Shown piece by piece: positions 1-7,480 of a DNA stretch of 44,841 nt. A model generated the notes under the pieces. The model searched no databases. It was not told the origin of the DNA and saw nothing but the letters and a program-made list of their open reading frames with translations. A program made the position numbers and the translations under genes. The stretch comes from Streptomyces sp. OR43 (lineage in GTDB: Bacteria; Actinomycetota; Actinomycetes; Streptomycetales; Streptomycetaceae), in contig NZ_RDBK01000043.1 of NCBI RefSeq assembly GCF_008042275.1, forward strand, positions 3,821,922 to 3,866,762, in the 5' to 3' direction. Each line of letters begins with the position of its first letter. Position 1 is the stretch's first letter.

Positions 1-253
1 GTTCGTCCGCCGGGAGCGCCAGATCGAGCGGAACGACCTCGAAGCCGGCCTGCCCCAGCAGTTCGGCCAGTCCCAGGGCCTTGGTCCAGGGGTCCTCGTA
101 CTCCAGGACGGCGGCGCGCAGCGGGGCTTCGGCACCCCGCGCGGCGTCCGGCGCGGCGCCTGCGGCGAAGGCCGGCGCGGCTCCACCGACCGTGAGAGCG
201 GCTGCGACGCCGCCGGTCAGTATCTTCCGTCTGTCCAGGCCGTTGTCCGGCAT
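1..253 (-). CDS. Partial Tat-exported protein of unknown function
   Basis: The N-terminal 84 codons of a minus-strand gene that runs off the window edge. The ATG at 253 follows a good ribosome binding site (GAAGGAGAG). The protein starts MPDNGLDRRKILTGG, a twin-arginine motif followed by a hydrophobic Ala/Gly/Val stretch and an AFA cleavage site, so export by the Tat system is likely. The start of the mature domain (residues about 45-84) looks like an alpha/beta fold but I do not recognise it. A GntR-type palindrome at 369-388 sits directly upstream, linking it to the regulator at 1871. Function unknown; the coding call is fairly sure. Confidence 0.7.
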   Translation of the reverse strand, partial: MPDNGLDRRKILTGGVAAALTVGGAAPAFAAGAAPDAARGAEAPLRAAVLEYEDPWTKALGLAELLGQAGFEVVPLDLALPADE

Positions 254-487
254 CTTCTCTCCTTCGGAACGCGGTCCTCGTATCCGCCCGGCGGATACGA
301 GGACCGAAAGGTGATGGCCCGTCCGGGGCCCCGGTGAAGACGCTGACAGAGCGCGCGGCGAAGGACAATGACTTGTATCTACAAGTCACTTCACGTTCAT
401 GCACGCCGCGGGGTCGGCGCACGGTGTTCACCCGCCCCCGGCCGCGCTGCGCGCCCGGCTGCCGCACGCGCGGCGCGGGGGGTGCGG
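254..487. other. Intergenic region upstream of the partial Tat gene
   Basis: A 234-base gap between two minus-strand genes. Its only clear element is the 20-bp palindrome at 369-388. The rest is GC-rich with no supported gene. Confidence 0.6.
369..388. promoter_or_regulatory. GntR/HutC-type operator palindrome
   Basis: TGACTTGTATCTACAAGTCA is a perfect inverted repeat (9-bp arms, TC centre). It has the AC-TTGTA...TACAA-GT form typical of GntR/HutC-family operators. It lies 116 bases upstream of the partial Tat gene start. The most economical regulator is the GntR protein encoded at 1871-2599. The palindrome is seen directly; the assignment to that regulator is inferred. Confidence 0.7.
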
Positions 488-1567
488 TCAGCCCAGGGCC
501 GGCAGAACGGCCTGCCGCGGCGCGTCCGCCCCCTGGGCGGCCCGCACGGCAGCACCGAGATCGCCCAGCGCGTACGCCCCTTCCACCAGGCCGGCGAAGG
601 GGTGTGCGGCATGACGGTCGGCAAGGAACGCGACGGCCGACTGGAGGTCGGCGGGGCGGTAGTTGTGCACACCGGTGACCGTGCGCAGCCCCCGTACCAG
701 CCACTCGGGGTCGACGGGCACGGCGTCCGCGGGAGAGACCGAGCCCGCCAGCACGGCGGTTCCCCCGACATCGAGGGCCGACAGGCACGCCACCACACCC
801 TCCGTACGCCCCGACAGCTCCAGAGCGACGTCGAAGAGGCCGGGAGGTTCGTTCACGTCCCGCACCCGGGCGGCCCCGAACTGCCCGGCCCGCTCCCTGC
901 GGGCCGGAGACGGATCGACAGCGGTCACGCGGGCACCCGCCATGGCGGCCATCGCCACCGCCGTCAGACCGAGCATGCCCGCCCCGGTGACCAGCACCTC
1001 CCGCCCTTCCAGCGGACCGGCGGCGGCCAGGACGGCGGCCACGGTGGCGGTGGCGCAGGAGGCCGGGGCGGCGACCGCGTCGGGCAGCCCTGCGGGCACG
1101 GCGACGATGGCCGTGCCCGGCAGCAGCAGGCAGTGGGTGGCGAACCCGCCGGTCAGGGGGGCCCGTTCGTCGAGCGGCTCGTGCCCGTACTTGCGCAGGC
1201 CCTGGCACTTCTGCGGGTTGCCGCGCAGACAGCGCCGGCAGGTTCCGCAGGAGGCGGTGACCGACCACACCACGCGCAGCCCCGGCACCACCGGCGTGCC
1301 GTCCACGCACGACGGCGCCCCGGGCCCCACCGCCAGCACGGTCCCCACCTGCTCGTGCCCCAGCACCGCGGGGACCGGGGACGGCCGCCGCCCGTGCACG
1401 GTGTGCAGGTCGCTGCCGCACACGGTGGCCAGATCGATGCGCACGAGCACCTCCCCCGCACCGGGCGACCGGGGGGTCGTGGCGGTCACCAACGTGAAGG
1501 GCCGGTCGACCCCGTCCCAGCGGGCGTAGCGAACGGCGACGAGTTCGTCGGGGGCGGTCCCAGGCAT
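488..1567 (-). CDS. Zinc-dependent alcohol dehydrogenase, phosphonate-catabolism-associated type (HpnZ-like)
   Basis: A 359-residue medium-chain dehydrogenase. Catalytic zinc ligands are visible at C50 and H71-E72, and four structural-zinc cysteines at C107, C110, C113 and C121. The Rossmann motif GAGMLG follows in the second half. The stretch RVVWSV...CGTC..C..G.PQKC..L.KYGHE is characteristic of the TIGR03366 family, named for its association with phosphonate degradation genes. No phosphonate lyase or transporter is visible here, so the substrate is open. The ATG at 1567 has no strong ribosome binding site. The gene is divergent from the GntR regulator at 1871; the 303-base gap holds operator-like dyads. 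Confidence 0.82.
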   Translation of the reverse strand: MPGTAPDELVAVRYARWDGVDRPFTLVTATTPRSPGAGEVLVRIDLATVCGSDLHTVHGRRPSPVPAVLGHEQVGTVLAVGPGAPSCVDGTPVVPGLRVVWSVTASCGTCRRCLRGNPQKCQGLRKYGHEPLDERAPLTGGFATHCLLLPGTAIVAVPAGLPDAVAAPASCATATVAAVLAAAGPLEGREVLVTGAGMLGLTAVAMAAMAGARVTAVDPSPARRERAGQFGAARVRDVNEPPGLFDVALELSGRTEGVVACLSALDVGGTAVLAGSVSPADAVPVDPEWLVRGLRTVTGVHNYRPADLQSAVAFLADRHAAHPFAGLVEGAYALGDLGAAVRAAQGADAPRQAVLPALG

Positions 1568-1591
1568 GGCGTCAAACCCAATCCGTCATGA

Positions 1592-1625
1592 TTGCTTGCG
1601 TACGAGTAAGCAACATGTATAGACA
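1592..1625. promoter_or_regulatory. Dyad elements between the dehydrogenase and GntR genes
   Basis: Two elements sit side by side. TTGCTT (1592-1597) and AAGCAA (1608-1613) form an inverted repeat around a CGTACG centre. TGTATAGACA (1616-1625) is the core form reported for PhnF/HutC-type GntR operators. Both lie 25-58 bases upstream of the dehydrogenase start, suitable for controlling it. The TTGTA/TACA core is shared with the palindrome at 369-388. Confidence 0.55.
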
Positions 1626-1870
1626 GCCCTGAGGGGCCGGGGCGAAACTCTGGGTGAACAGCGGATGCAGAATCACTCCGGGGCCCAGCCCGCTCGACCA
1701 CCCTCGGCAGCCGCCGCCCTCCACGCGCGGGGCCGAACAGCGCACGCCAGGAGGGCAGTTCGCGTCGGTTCCGCCCGAAGCGCACCGGGCTCGGAGGCGC
1801 CGAGGCGGGCCGCACGGCCAGGTGGCCGACGGCCGGAGTCGGATCGAAGGACATCTGTAGAGTCAAGTCC

Positions 1871-2599
1871 ATGGCAACACCTCTGCACCGGACCATCGCA
1901 GCCGAACTCCGCCACCGGGTTCGTTCCGGGAACCTCCAGGTCGGCGAGTCGTTGCCGTCCGAATCCCAGCTGTGCGAGGAGTTCTCGGCGTCACGCGGCC
2001 CGGTCCGGCAGGCGCTCGCCACCCTGCGCGACGAGGGACTCATCGGTGGCGGCCAGGGCAAGCGGACGGTGGTGCTGGACACGGTCCCCACCCAGCCGTT
2101 CGAGTCCTTCCTGTCCTTCACCCACCGCGCGGAACTGACCGGACACACTCCCGGCCAGAAGCTGCAGGAGATCGCCCTGCGGCGCCCCGAACCGGAGATC
2201 GCCGCCGCCCTGGAGATCAACGCGGACGATCTCGCGGTCCAGCTCATCAGGCTGCGCCTGCTCGACGGGCGCCCCGCGATGCTGGAGCGCATGACGTATG
2301 TCGAGTCGGTGGGCCGCCCGTTGATCTCCGCCGATCTGGACGCCGGGTCCATCTACGCCCTGCTCACCGAGCAGGGCGTAGATCTGCACTCGGCCCGGCA
2401 CACGTTCGACGCCGTACCCGCCAACCGACTGGACGCCGAGCTCCTGGACGTTCCCGAGGGCTTCCCGCTCCTGAGGGAACGGCGCCTGACGACCGATTCC
2501 CTGGGCACCCCCGTCGAATGGTCCGAGGACCGCTATCGCTCGGACACCGCCACGGTGACCGTGACCAACACCCGCAGCTCCCGCAGCGCGATGCTCTGA
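1871..2599 (+). CDS. GntR/HutC-family transcriptional regulator
   Basis: 242 residues. The N-terminal winged helix-turn-helix spans roughly residues 5-70, with ESLPSESQLCEEFSASRGPVRQALATL matching the GntR signature in shortened form. A UTRA ligand-binding domain occupies about residues 90-235. HutC-type regulators usually repress a divergent or downstream catabolic operon and release DNA on binding a small effector. A TAGAGT -10-like hexamer at 1858-1863, seven bases before the ATG, suggests a leaderless transcript. Likely targets are the dehydrogenase at 488-1567 and the partial gene at 1-253. Confidence 0.9.
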   Translation: MATPLHRTIAAELRHRVRSGNLQVGESLPSESQLCEEFSASRGPVRQALATLRDEGLIGGGQGKRTVVLDTVPTQPFESFLSFTHRAELTGHTPGQKLQEIALRRPEPEIAAALEINADDLAVQLIRLRLLDGRPAMLERMTYVESVGRPLISADLDAGSIYALLTEQGVDLHSARHTFDAVPANRLDAELLDVPEGFPLLRERRLTTDSLGTPVEWSEDRYRSDTATVTVTNTRSSRSAML

Positions 2600-2638
2600 G
2601 CGCGATGGAGCCCGCTCCCCCGGCCGGAGCGGACTCCG

Positions 2639-2654
2639 GGCCCCGGCCGGGGCC
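2639..2654. terminator. Possible bidirectional terminator palindrome
   Basis: GGCCCCGGCCGGGGCC is a perfect 16-bp palindrome in the 70-base gap between two convergent genes. It has no U-tract and its loop would be tight, so it is a weak prediction based mostly on position. Confidence 0.3.
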
Positions 2655-2669
2655 GGGCGGATGCGGCCC

Positions 2670-3833
2670 TCAGCAGCCGACGGGCGACGAGCCGGCGACC
2701 ACGTCGTCGAACCACAGGGTGTCATCGCCGGTTCCGTAGCTCTCCCAGCCCAGCCGCAGCTCGACAGGTCTCGGCGGAGTGGTCCGGGAGAGCCACTGCT
2801 GGTCGACGTCCTGCGTCGGTACACCGTCGGCATGCAGCCCGGGCACCTGCTCGTCGTTGAGCCAGGTGTCGAGTCCCGGAGCCGTGGTGTCGATGGCGAA
2901 CCGTACGCACTGCCAGCTGTCCGTCGGCAGAGGCCTGCTCAGCCCCACCCCCACCGGGCTCTGCGCCGGAAGCGTGGCGTCGTCGCTCTCCCGGTTCCAC
3001 TGCAGGGCACCGTTCTGGCCGCCGATCCGCAACGCCTTGCCGCCCTGGGAGCTGTCCGGCATCGACACGAAGGTGACGTGCGCGGCCGGGAGCGCGGTGG
3101 TGTGCCGTACCCACATGCGCAGGTGCAGCACCGGGCCCACCGACGACAGGTCCGCTGCGGCGGCCACGAAGGCGTGGTTGCAGTAGCCGGCCCGCCCGTC
3201 CAGCCGCAGCGATCTCGTGCCGCTGTGCGCGACCTCCGTATCGACGGCGGCCGTCCCGGTGCCCTGGCAGTCGGGGGCGGTGAACCGCCAGTTCCCGGCG
3301 GGGGCCGGCCCGGTCTGGTCCTCGAAGTCCTCGCAGACGGCGGCATCGCCGCACTCCGCCGAAGGCGGTGGCGTCGTGGGAGGTGGCGTGGTCGGTGGCG
3401 AGGTGCCGTCACCGCCGCAGGAGACGCCGTTGAGGGCGAAGTCGGTGGGGGCGTGGCCGGCCGACTGCCAGGTTCCCTGCAGACCGAAGTCCACGCTGCC
3501 CCCGTCGGCCACCTCGCCGTTCCAGTCCGCGTTGACGGCGGTCACCACGTGGCCGGTCTGCGTGACGGTCGCGTTCCATGCGGAGGTGACCTGCCGGTCG
3601 CCGTCGTACGTCCACGTCAGGCGCCAGCCGCTGAGCGCGGAGCCCGTATGAGTGAGGCGCACCTGCGCGGAATAGCCGCCGGTCCACTCGTTGACGGTGT
3701 AGTCGACCCGGCATCCGGATGCCGGGTCCGCACCGCTGGCGGGCATGGCGACGAAGGCCGAGATCACCAACGCGAGAGCGGCCGCAGCCGCCGTCCAGGG
3801 TCTGCGCAGTAATCGCGGGAGAAGTTTCGGCAT
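2670..3833 (-). CDS. Secreted CBM2 plus Cip1-like cellulose-active protein
   Basis: 387 residues. The ATG at 3833 is chosen because GAGGAGG lies just upstream; longer in-frame starts would run through the operator. Residues 1-37 form a Sec signal peptide (basic start, Ala-rich core, PASGAD cleavage region). Residues about 43-145 look like a CBM2 cellulose-binding module with the usual Cys pair and aromatic residues. A Pro/Thr linker (PPTTPPPTTPPP) leads to a C-terminal domain of about 210 residues resembling the Cip1 family found in cellulolytic fungi and streptomycetes. Cip1 relatives have no settled cellulase activity and some have been linked to polysaccharide lyase chemistry. Secreted plant cell wall degradation fits the CebR-type operator upstream. 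Confidence 0.82.
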   Translation of the reverse strand: MPKLLPRLLRRPWTAAAAALALVISAFVAMPASGADPASGCRVDYTVNEWTGGYSAQVRLTHTGSALSGWRLTWTYDGDRQVTSAWNATVTQTGHVVTAVNADWNGEVADGGSVDFGLQGTWQSAGHAPTDFALNGVSCGGDGTSPPTTPPPTTPPPSAECGDAAVCEDFEDQTGPAPAGNWRFTAPDCQGTGTAAVDTEVAHSGTRSLRLDGRAGYCNHAFVAAAADLSSVGPVLHLRMWVRHTTALPAAHVTFVSMPDSSQGGKALRIGGQNGALQWNRESDDATLPAQSPVGVGLSRPLPTDSWQCVRFAIDTTAPGLDTWLNDEQVPGLHADGVPTQDVDQQWLSRTTPPRPVELRLGWESYGTGDDTLWFDDVVAGSSPVGC

Positions 3834-3873
3834 GTGCGCCTCCTCGGGTGGGGAACCGTGGGACCGTGCGACA

Positions 3874-3907
3874 GTGATGGCAGTGGGAGCGCTCCCACTG
3901 CCATCAC
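3874..3907. promoter_or_regulatory. 34-bp perfect palindrome containing a CebR box
   Basis: The arms are 17 bp each, starting GTGATGGCAGTGGGAGC, and meet without a spacer. The centre TGGGAGCGCTCCCA (3884-3897) is the canonical CebR operator, the cellobiose-responsive LacI-family site of streptomycetes. It overlaps the predicted -10 and start of the promoter for the secreted CBM2 gene, so it should work as a repressor site. The symmetry is about 20 bp longer than a standard CebR box. Confidence 0.9.
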
Positions 3908-3931
3908 AGCGACTTGACGGCACACTGTCAA
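3903..3931 (-). promoter_or_regulatory. Promoter of the CBM2/Cip1-like gene
   Basis: On the minus strand a TTGACA hexamer (3931-3926) is followed after 17 bases by TGTGAT (3908-3903). The -10 lies inside the edge of the 34-bp palindrome, so repressor binding would block polymerase. Confidence 0.6.
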
Positions 3932-4007
3932 TATTGATGTCCGTCCGAGTTCACCTCTCGGAGGCCGGGCGGACGCGTCCTGACACCCGGGCACCGAGGA
4001 TTCCCCG

Positions 4008-4670
4008 TCAGGTGCCGTAGGAGACGCGCACGTCCTTGAAGCCCAGGGAGCGCAGGAGGCCCTCCAGCATGGTGGTGGTGTTGGCCTCGGCCCTCGCGGT
4101 CAGTCCGCTGTCCTCGGCCGCGTCGCCGATGTGCGAGACCGCGAGCTTCTGCACGGCGTGTTCACTGTTGGGATTGTCCGAGAACACGTCTCCGAGACGG
4201 TCCAGCAGTCCGCGTTGCTTGGAGACGGCGTAGGAGTGGTCCACGTCCAGTGCGGGTTTGCCGAGCCGCGCGTGCGGGAGCCGCAGCGTGGCGGAGGTGC
4301 GGTCCTCGTTCACCGTCACGCCGTTTTGCCCGATGGCGCCGAGGTCGACGTACGCCTCCACCGTGCCCGCGCCCACGTAGAGCGTGCGGGAGCCGCGTAC
4401 GGCGTCCGGCAGGTACTTGGCGTCCTTCTCGAGGTCGACGACCACCTGGAAATTCCCGGATGCGGCGTCGAAACGGCTCATGTCCTTGATGGACTTCAGG
4501 ACGGCGGGGCCCGAGCGGTCGGTCGTCCGGGTGCCGAACAGATCCTTGATGCCGGGCAGTACGGCCAGCCTGATCCCGGCGAACAGCACCGCCATCACCA
4601 GCACGAGAGCCGTCACCACCTTCGCCCAGGCAGGCATACGTCCCGGCAGGCGCCCCAGCGAATTCGTCAT
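4008..4670 (-). CDS. DUF4230 membrane-anchored protein
   Basis: 220 residues. The ATG at 4670 follows AAGGAGGG. After a short cytoplasmic N-terminus there is one membrane span (AWAKVVTALVLVMAVLFAGI, residues about 11-30). The remaining 185 residues form an extracytoplasmic domain of mixed alpha/beta content with the pattern of DUF4230 proteins. No catalytic motif is visible and the biological role of the family is unknown. It is divergently transcribed from transketolase. Confidence 0.78.
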   Translation of the reverse strand: MTNSLGRLPGRMPAWAKVVTALVLVMAVLFAGIRLAVLPGIKDLFGTRTTDRSGPAVLKSIKDMSRFDAASGNFQVVVDLEKDAKYLPDAVRGSRTLYVGAGTVEAYVDLGAIGQNGVTVNEDRTSATLRLPHARLGKPALDVDHSYAVSKQRGLLDRLGDVFSDNPNSEHAVQKLAVSHIGDAAEDSGLTARAEANTTTMLEGLLRSLGFKDVRVSYGT

Positions 4671-4989
4671 CCGAAGGCCCTCCTTTCCTGTACTACTCCG
4701 GATGCCCCCGAAATCCCGTACGAGACAGTCGAGTTGAGGAACGCGCAAGGCCCGGCCCGATGCGGGAACGTGCGACGGGCGGTGCGGACGCGCCCGGCCA
4801 CCGCACGGCATCCCCGACGAGCCGGCCCGCAGGCGCTCGCGAGGCCCGGCCGGAGCAGCATCGGCACGGCCCCGCGCCTCCTGCTCACCGCCGAACGAGG
4901 TCAAGCGCTCCCGTGGGCGTGATGGACCGCGCGATTGCGGGAACCCTCCTTCGCATCGCATCGCGGCCACCCGACGAAAGGACCTGGTC
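4671..4989. other. Divergent intergenic region before transketolase
   Basis: A 319-base gap between divergent genes. It must hold two promoters but I see no confident -35/-10 pair or operator. An AAAGGA ribosome binding site precedes the transketolase ATG. Confidence 0.5.
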
Positions 4990-6864
4990 ATGTCCGCCCG
5001 AACGACCACGCTCGATTCCAGCACCGACCTGCCTCAGATCTTCGAACTCGCCCAGCAGCTCCGGGTGGATTCGGTGCGCTCCAGCACCTCCGCAGGATCC
5101 GGGCACCCCACCTCCAGCCTCTCGGCGGCAGACCTGATGGCCGTGCTGCTCGCTCGCCATCTCCACTACGACTGGTCCGCGCCGGACAACCCCGCCGGCG
5201 ACCACCTCATCTTCTCCAAGGGGCATGCGTCGCCTCTCCTCTACGCCATGTTCAAGGCGGCCGGAGTCATCAGCGACGAGGAGCTGATGACCACGTACCG
5301 CCGGTTCGGCCACCGCCTCCAGGGCCATCCCACCCCGGTGCTGCCCTGGGTCGACGTGGCCACCGGCTCCCTGGGCCAGGGCATCGCCTACGGCGTCGGC
5401 ATCGCGCTGGCGGGCCGCGACCTGGAGAAGCAGCCCTACCGGGTATGGGTGCTCTGCGGGGACAGCGAGATGAGCGAAGGCTCCGTCTGGGAGGCGCTCG
5501 ACAAGGCGGGCAGGCACCAGCTGGCCAACTTCACCGCGATCGTCGACGTCAACCGGCTCGGTCAGAGCGGCCCCACCGAGCTCCAGTGGGACACGGCCGC
5601 GTACGCGCGGCGGGCCGAGGCGTTCGGCTGCCGTGCCCTCGTGGTCGACGGCCATGACCTCGAAGAGGTCGACCGGGCCCTGGCCACCGCCGCCGACGGG
5701 CAGGCACCCACGGTCATCGTCGCCAGGACCGTCAAGGGCCGCGGCGTCAGCGAGGTCGCCGACCAGGAGAACTGGCACGGCAAACCTCTGCCCGAGGATC
5801 TGGCCGAGCGCGCCGTGGCAGAACTCGGCGGCGTACGCGACCTGCGGGTGCGCGGCCCCCGGCCGCCCGAGGCCACCGCAGTCGCGGCCCCAGCGGCGGG
5901 CCCGGTGGAGCTGCCTCGCTACGACGTCGGGGACGAGGTCGCCACCCGGGTCGCCTTCGGCAAGGCGCTGGCCGCTCTGGGTGCTCGCCCGGACGTGGTC
6001 GCCCTGGATGCCGAGGTCGGCAACTCGACGCACGCCGAGGACTTCCGGAAGGCGCATCCGGAGCGGTACTTCCAGGTCTACATCGCCGAGCAGCAGATGA
6101 TCGCCACCGCTGTCGGCATGGCCGTTCGCGGCTTCCGCCCCTACGCCACCACGTTCGCCGCCTTCCTCACCCGGGCGCACGACTTCATCCGGATGGCCGC
6201 CGTCTCCGGGATCACCATGGCCCTGTGCGGAACCCACAGCGGGGTGGAGATCGGCGCCGACGGCCCCTCCCAGATGGGTGTCGAGGACCTGTCGATGATG
6301 CGCGCGGTCCTCGGGTCCACCGTCCTGTATCCGTCCGACGCGACCTCGGCCGCCGCCCTGACGGCCGCGATGGCGGACATCGACGGCATCTCGTACCTGC
6401 GCACCACGCGCGGCGCCTACCCGGTGCTGTACAACGAGGACGAAAGCTTCGCGCCGGGTGGGTCCAAGACCCTGCGCGGGGGCGGTGACGACGACCGGGT
6501 CACCCTGATCGGCGCCGGCGTCACCCTGCACGAGTGTCTGGCCGCCGCCGAGGAGCTCGCCGGTGACGGGATCCCGGCCCGCGTCATCGATCTGTACTCG
6601 GTCAAGCCGGTCGACGCCGGCGCCCTGGCCCGAGCCGCCTCGGACACCGGCGCGCTGATCGTCGCCGAGGACCACCATCCCGAAGGCGGCATCGGCGAAG
6701 CGGTCCTCTCGGCCCTGGCCGCCTCCGGCGCCCACCCCCGCTTCGCCCACCTCGCCGTCACGAGCCTGCCGGGTTCGGGCGCCCCCGGCGAACTCCTCGA
6801 CGCGGCCGGTATCTCCCGCTCCCACATCGCCGATGCCGCCCGCGCCCTGGTCGGGCGGCGCTGA
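4990..6864 (+). CDS. tkt: Transketolase
   Basis: 624 residues, the shorter transketolase class resembling animal enzymes rather than the roughly 700-residue enterobacterial type. It moves two-carbon ketol units between sugar phosphates using thiamine diphosphate. Visible elements: GHP (38-40), KGHA (77-80), the diphosphate/Mg loop GDSEMSEGS (157-165) with Asn about 188, and the pyrimidine-domain IAEQQMI segment near residue 360. The usual GDG of the cofactor loop is GDS here. It stands alone, away from other pentose phosphate genes, so it may be a secondary isozyme. The start is supported by AAAGGACC upstream. Confidence 0.93.
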   Translation: MSARTTTLDSSTDLPQIFELAQQLRVDSVRSSTSAGSGHPTSSLSAADLMAVLLARHLHYDWSAPDNPAGDHLIFSKGHASPLLYAMFKAAGVISDEELMTTYRRFGHRLQGHPTPVLPWVDVATGSLGQGIAYGVGIALAGRDLEKQPYRVWVLCGDSEMSEGSVWEALDKAGRHQLANFTAIVDVNRLGQSGPTELQWDTAAYARRAEAFGCRALVVDGHDLEEVDRALATAADGQAPTVIVARTVKGRGVSEVADQENWHGKPLPEDLAERAVAELGGVRDLRVRGPRPPEATAVAAPAAGPVELPRYDVGDEVATRVAFGKALAALGARPDVVALDAEVGNSTHAEDFRKAHPERYFQVYIAEQQMIATAVGMAVRGFRPYATTFAAFLTRAHDFIRMAAVSGITMALCGTHSGVEIGADGPSQMGVEDLSMMRAVLGSTVLYPSDATSAAALTAAMADIDGISYLRTTRGAYPVLYNEDESFAPGGSKTLRGGGDDDRVTLIGAGVTLHECLAAAEELAGDGIPARVIDLYSVKPVDAGALARAASDTGALIVAEDHHPEGGIGEAVLSALAASGAHPRFAHLAVTSLPGSGAPGELLDAAGISRSHIADAARALVGRR

Positions 6865-6929
6865 AGGAGCCGCCGGGCGCTCCCGCGGAACGGATGCGCG
6901 CGGGCCCATCCCGCGGGCACAGTGGGGTC

Positions 6930-7304
6930 ATGACGATCTCGCTCGGTGCCACGGTCCTCGGCACTCCCGATCCACCCGCGCTGGCCGACTTCTACCGTGC
7001 CCTGCTGGGGTGGGAGGAGGTGGAGCGGGAACCCGGCTGGGTCCGGCTGAGGGCTCCTGAACAGGAGCGCCCCGGACTCAGTTTCCAGGAGGAGGCCGAC
7101 CACACGCCACCGGTCTGGCCCCCACGTCCGGGCGCCCAGCAGATGCAGGCGCACCTGGACCTCCAGGTCGACGATCTGGAGGCGGAGACCGCGCGGGCGT
7201 GTGCGCTGGGCGCGACGGTCGAGGAACATCAGCCCCAGAACGACGTGCGGGTCATGCGCGACCCGCACGGTCACCTCTTCTGCCTCTTCCTTCCCGGCGC
7301 CTGA
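6930..7304 (+). CDS. VOC-family (glyoxalase-like) protein
   Basis: 124 residues starting at the ATG at 6930. It has one-and-a-half beta-alpha-beta-beta-beta motifs: LGTPDPPALADFYRALLGWE at the N-terminus and MRDPHGHLFCLF at the C-terminus. The fold supports isomerase, dioxygenase or resistance functions; nothing here tells which. It lies 65 bases after transketolase on the same strand and could be read through from it. Confidence 0.8.
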   Translation: MTISLGATVLGTPDPPALADFYRALLGWEEVEREPGWVRLRAPEQERPGLSFQEEADHTPPVWPPRPGAQQMQAHLDLQVDDLEAETARACALGATVEEHQPQNDVRVMRDPHGHLFCLFLPGA

Positions 7305-7480
7305 AGGCGAGTCCTCCCGCGCGCCCGAAGACGCGTTCTCCCGGCGCCCTCCCGTGTGCCGGTGGCCATGCAGCCGCGGTCCCGCACCCGGACCCGGCGA
7401 CGGCGGGGACGACTGAGGCACTGTCAGTCGGCTCACGTATCGTTCCCGCCACCACACGCCGACTCGGAGGAACAAGAGAA

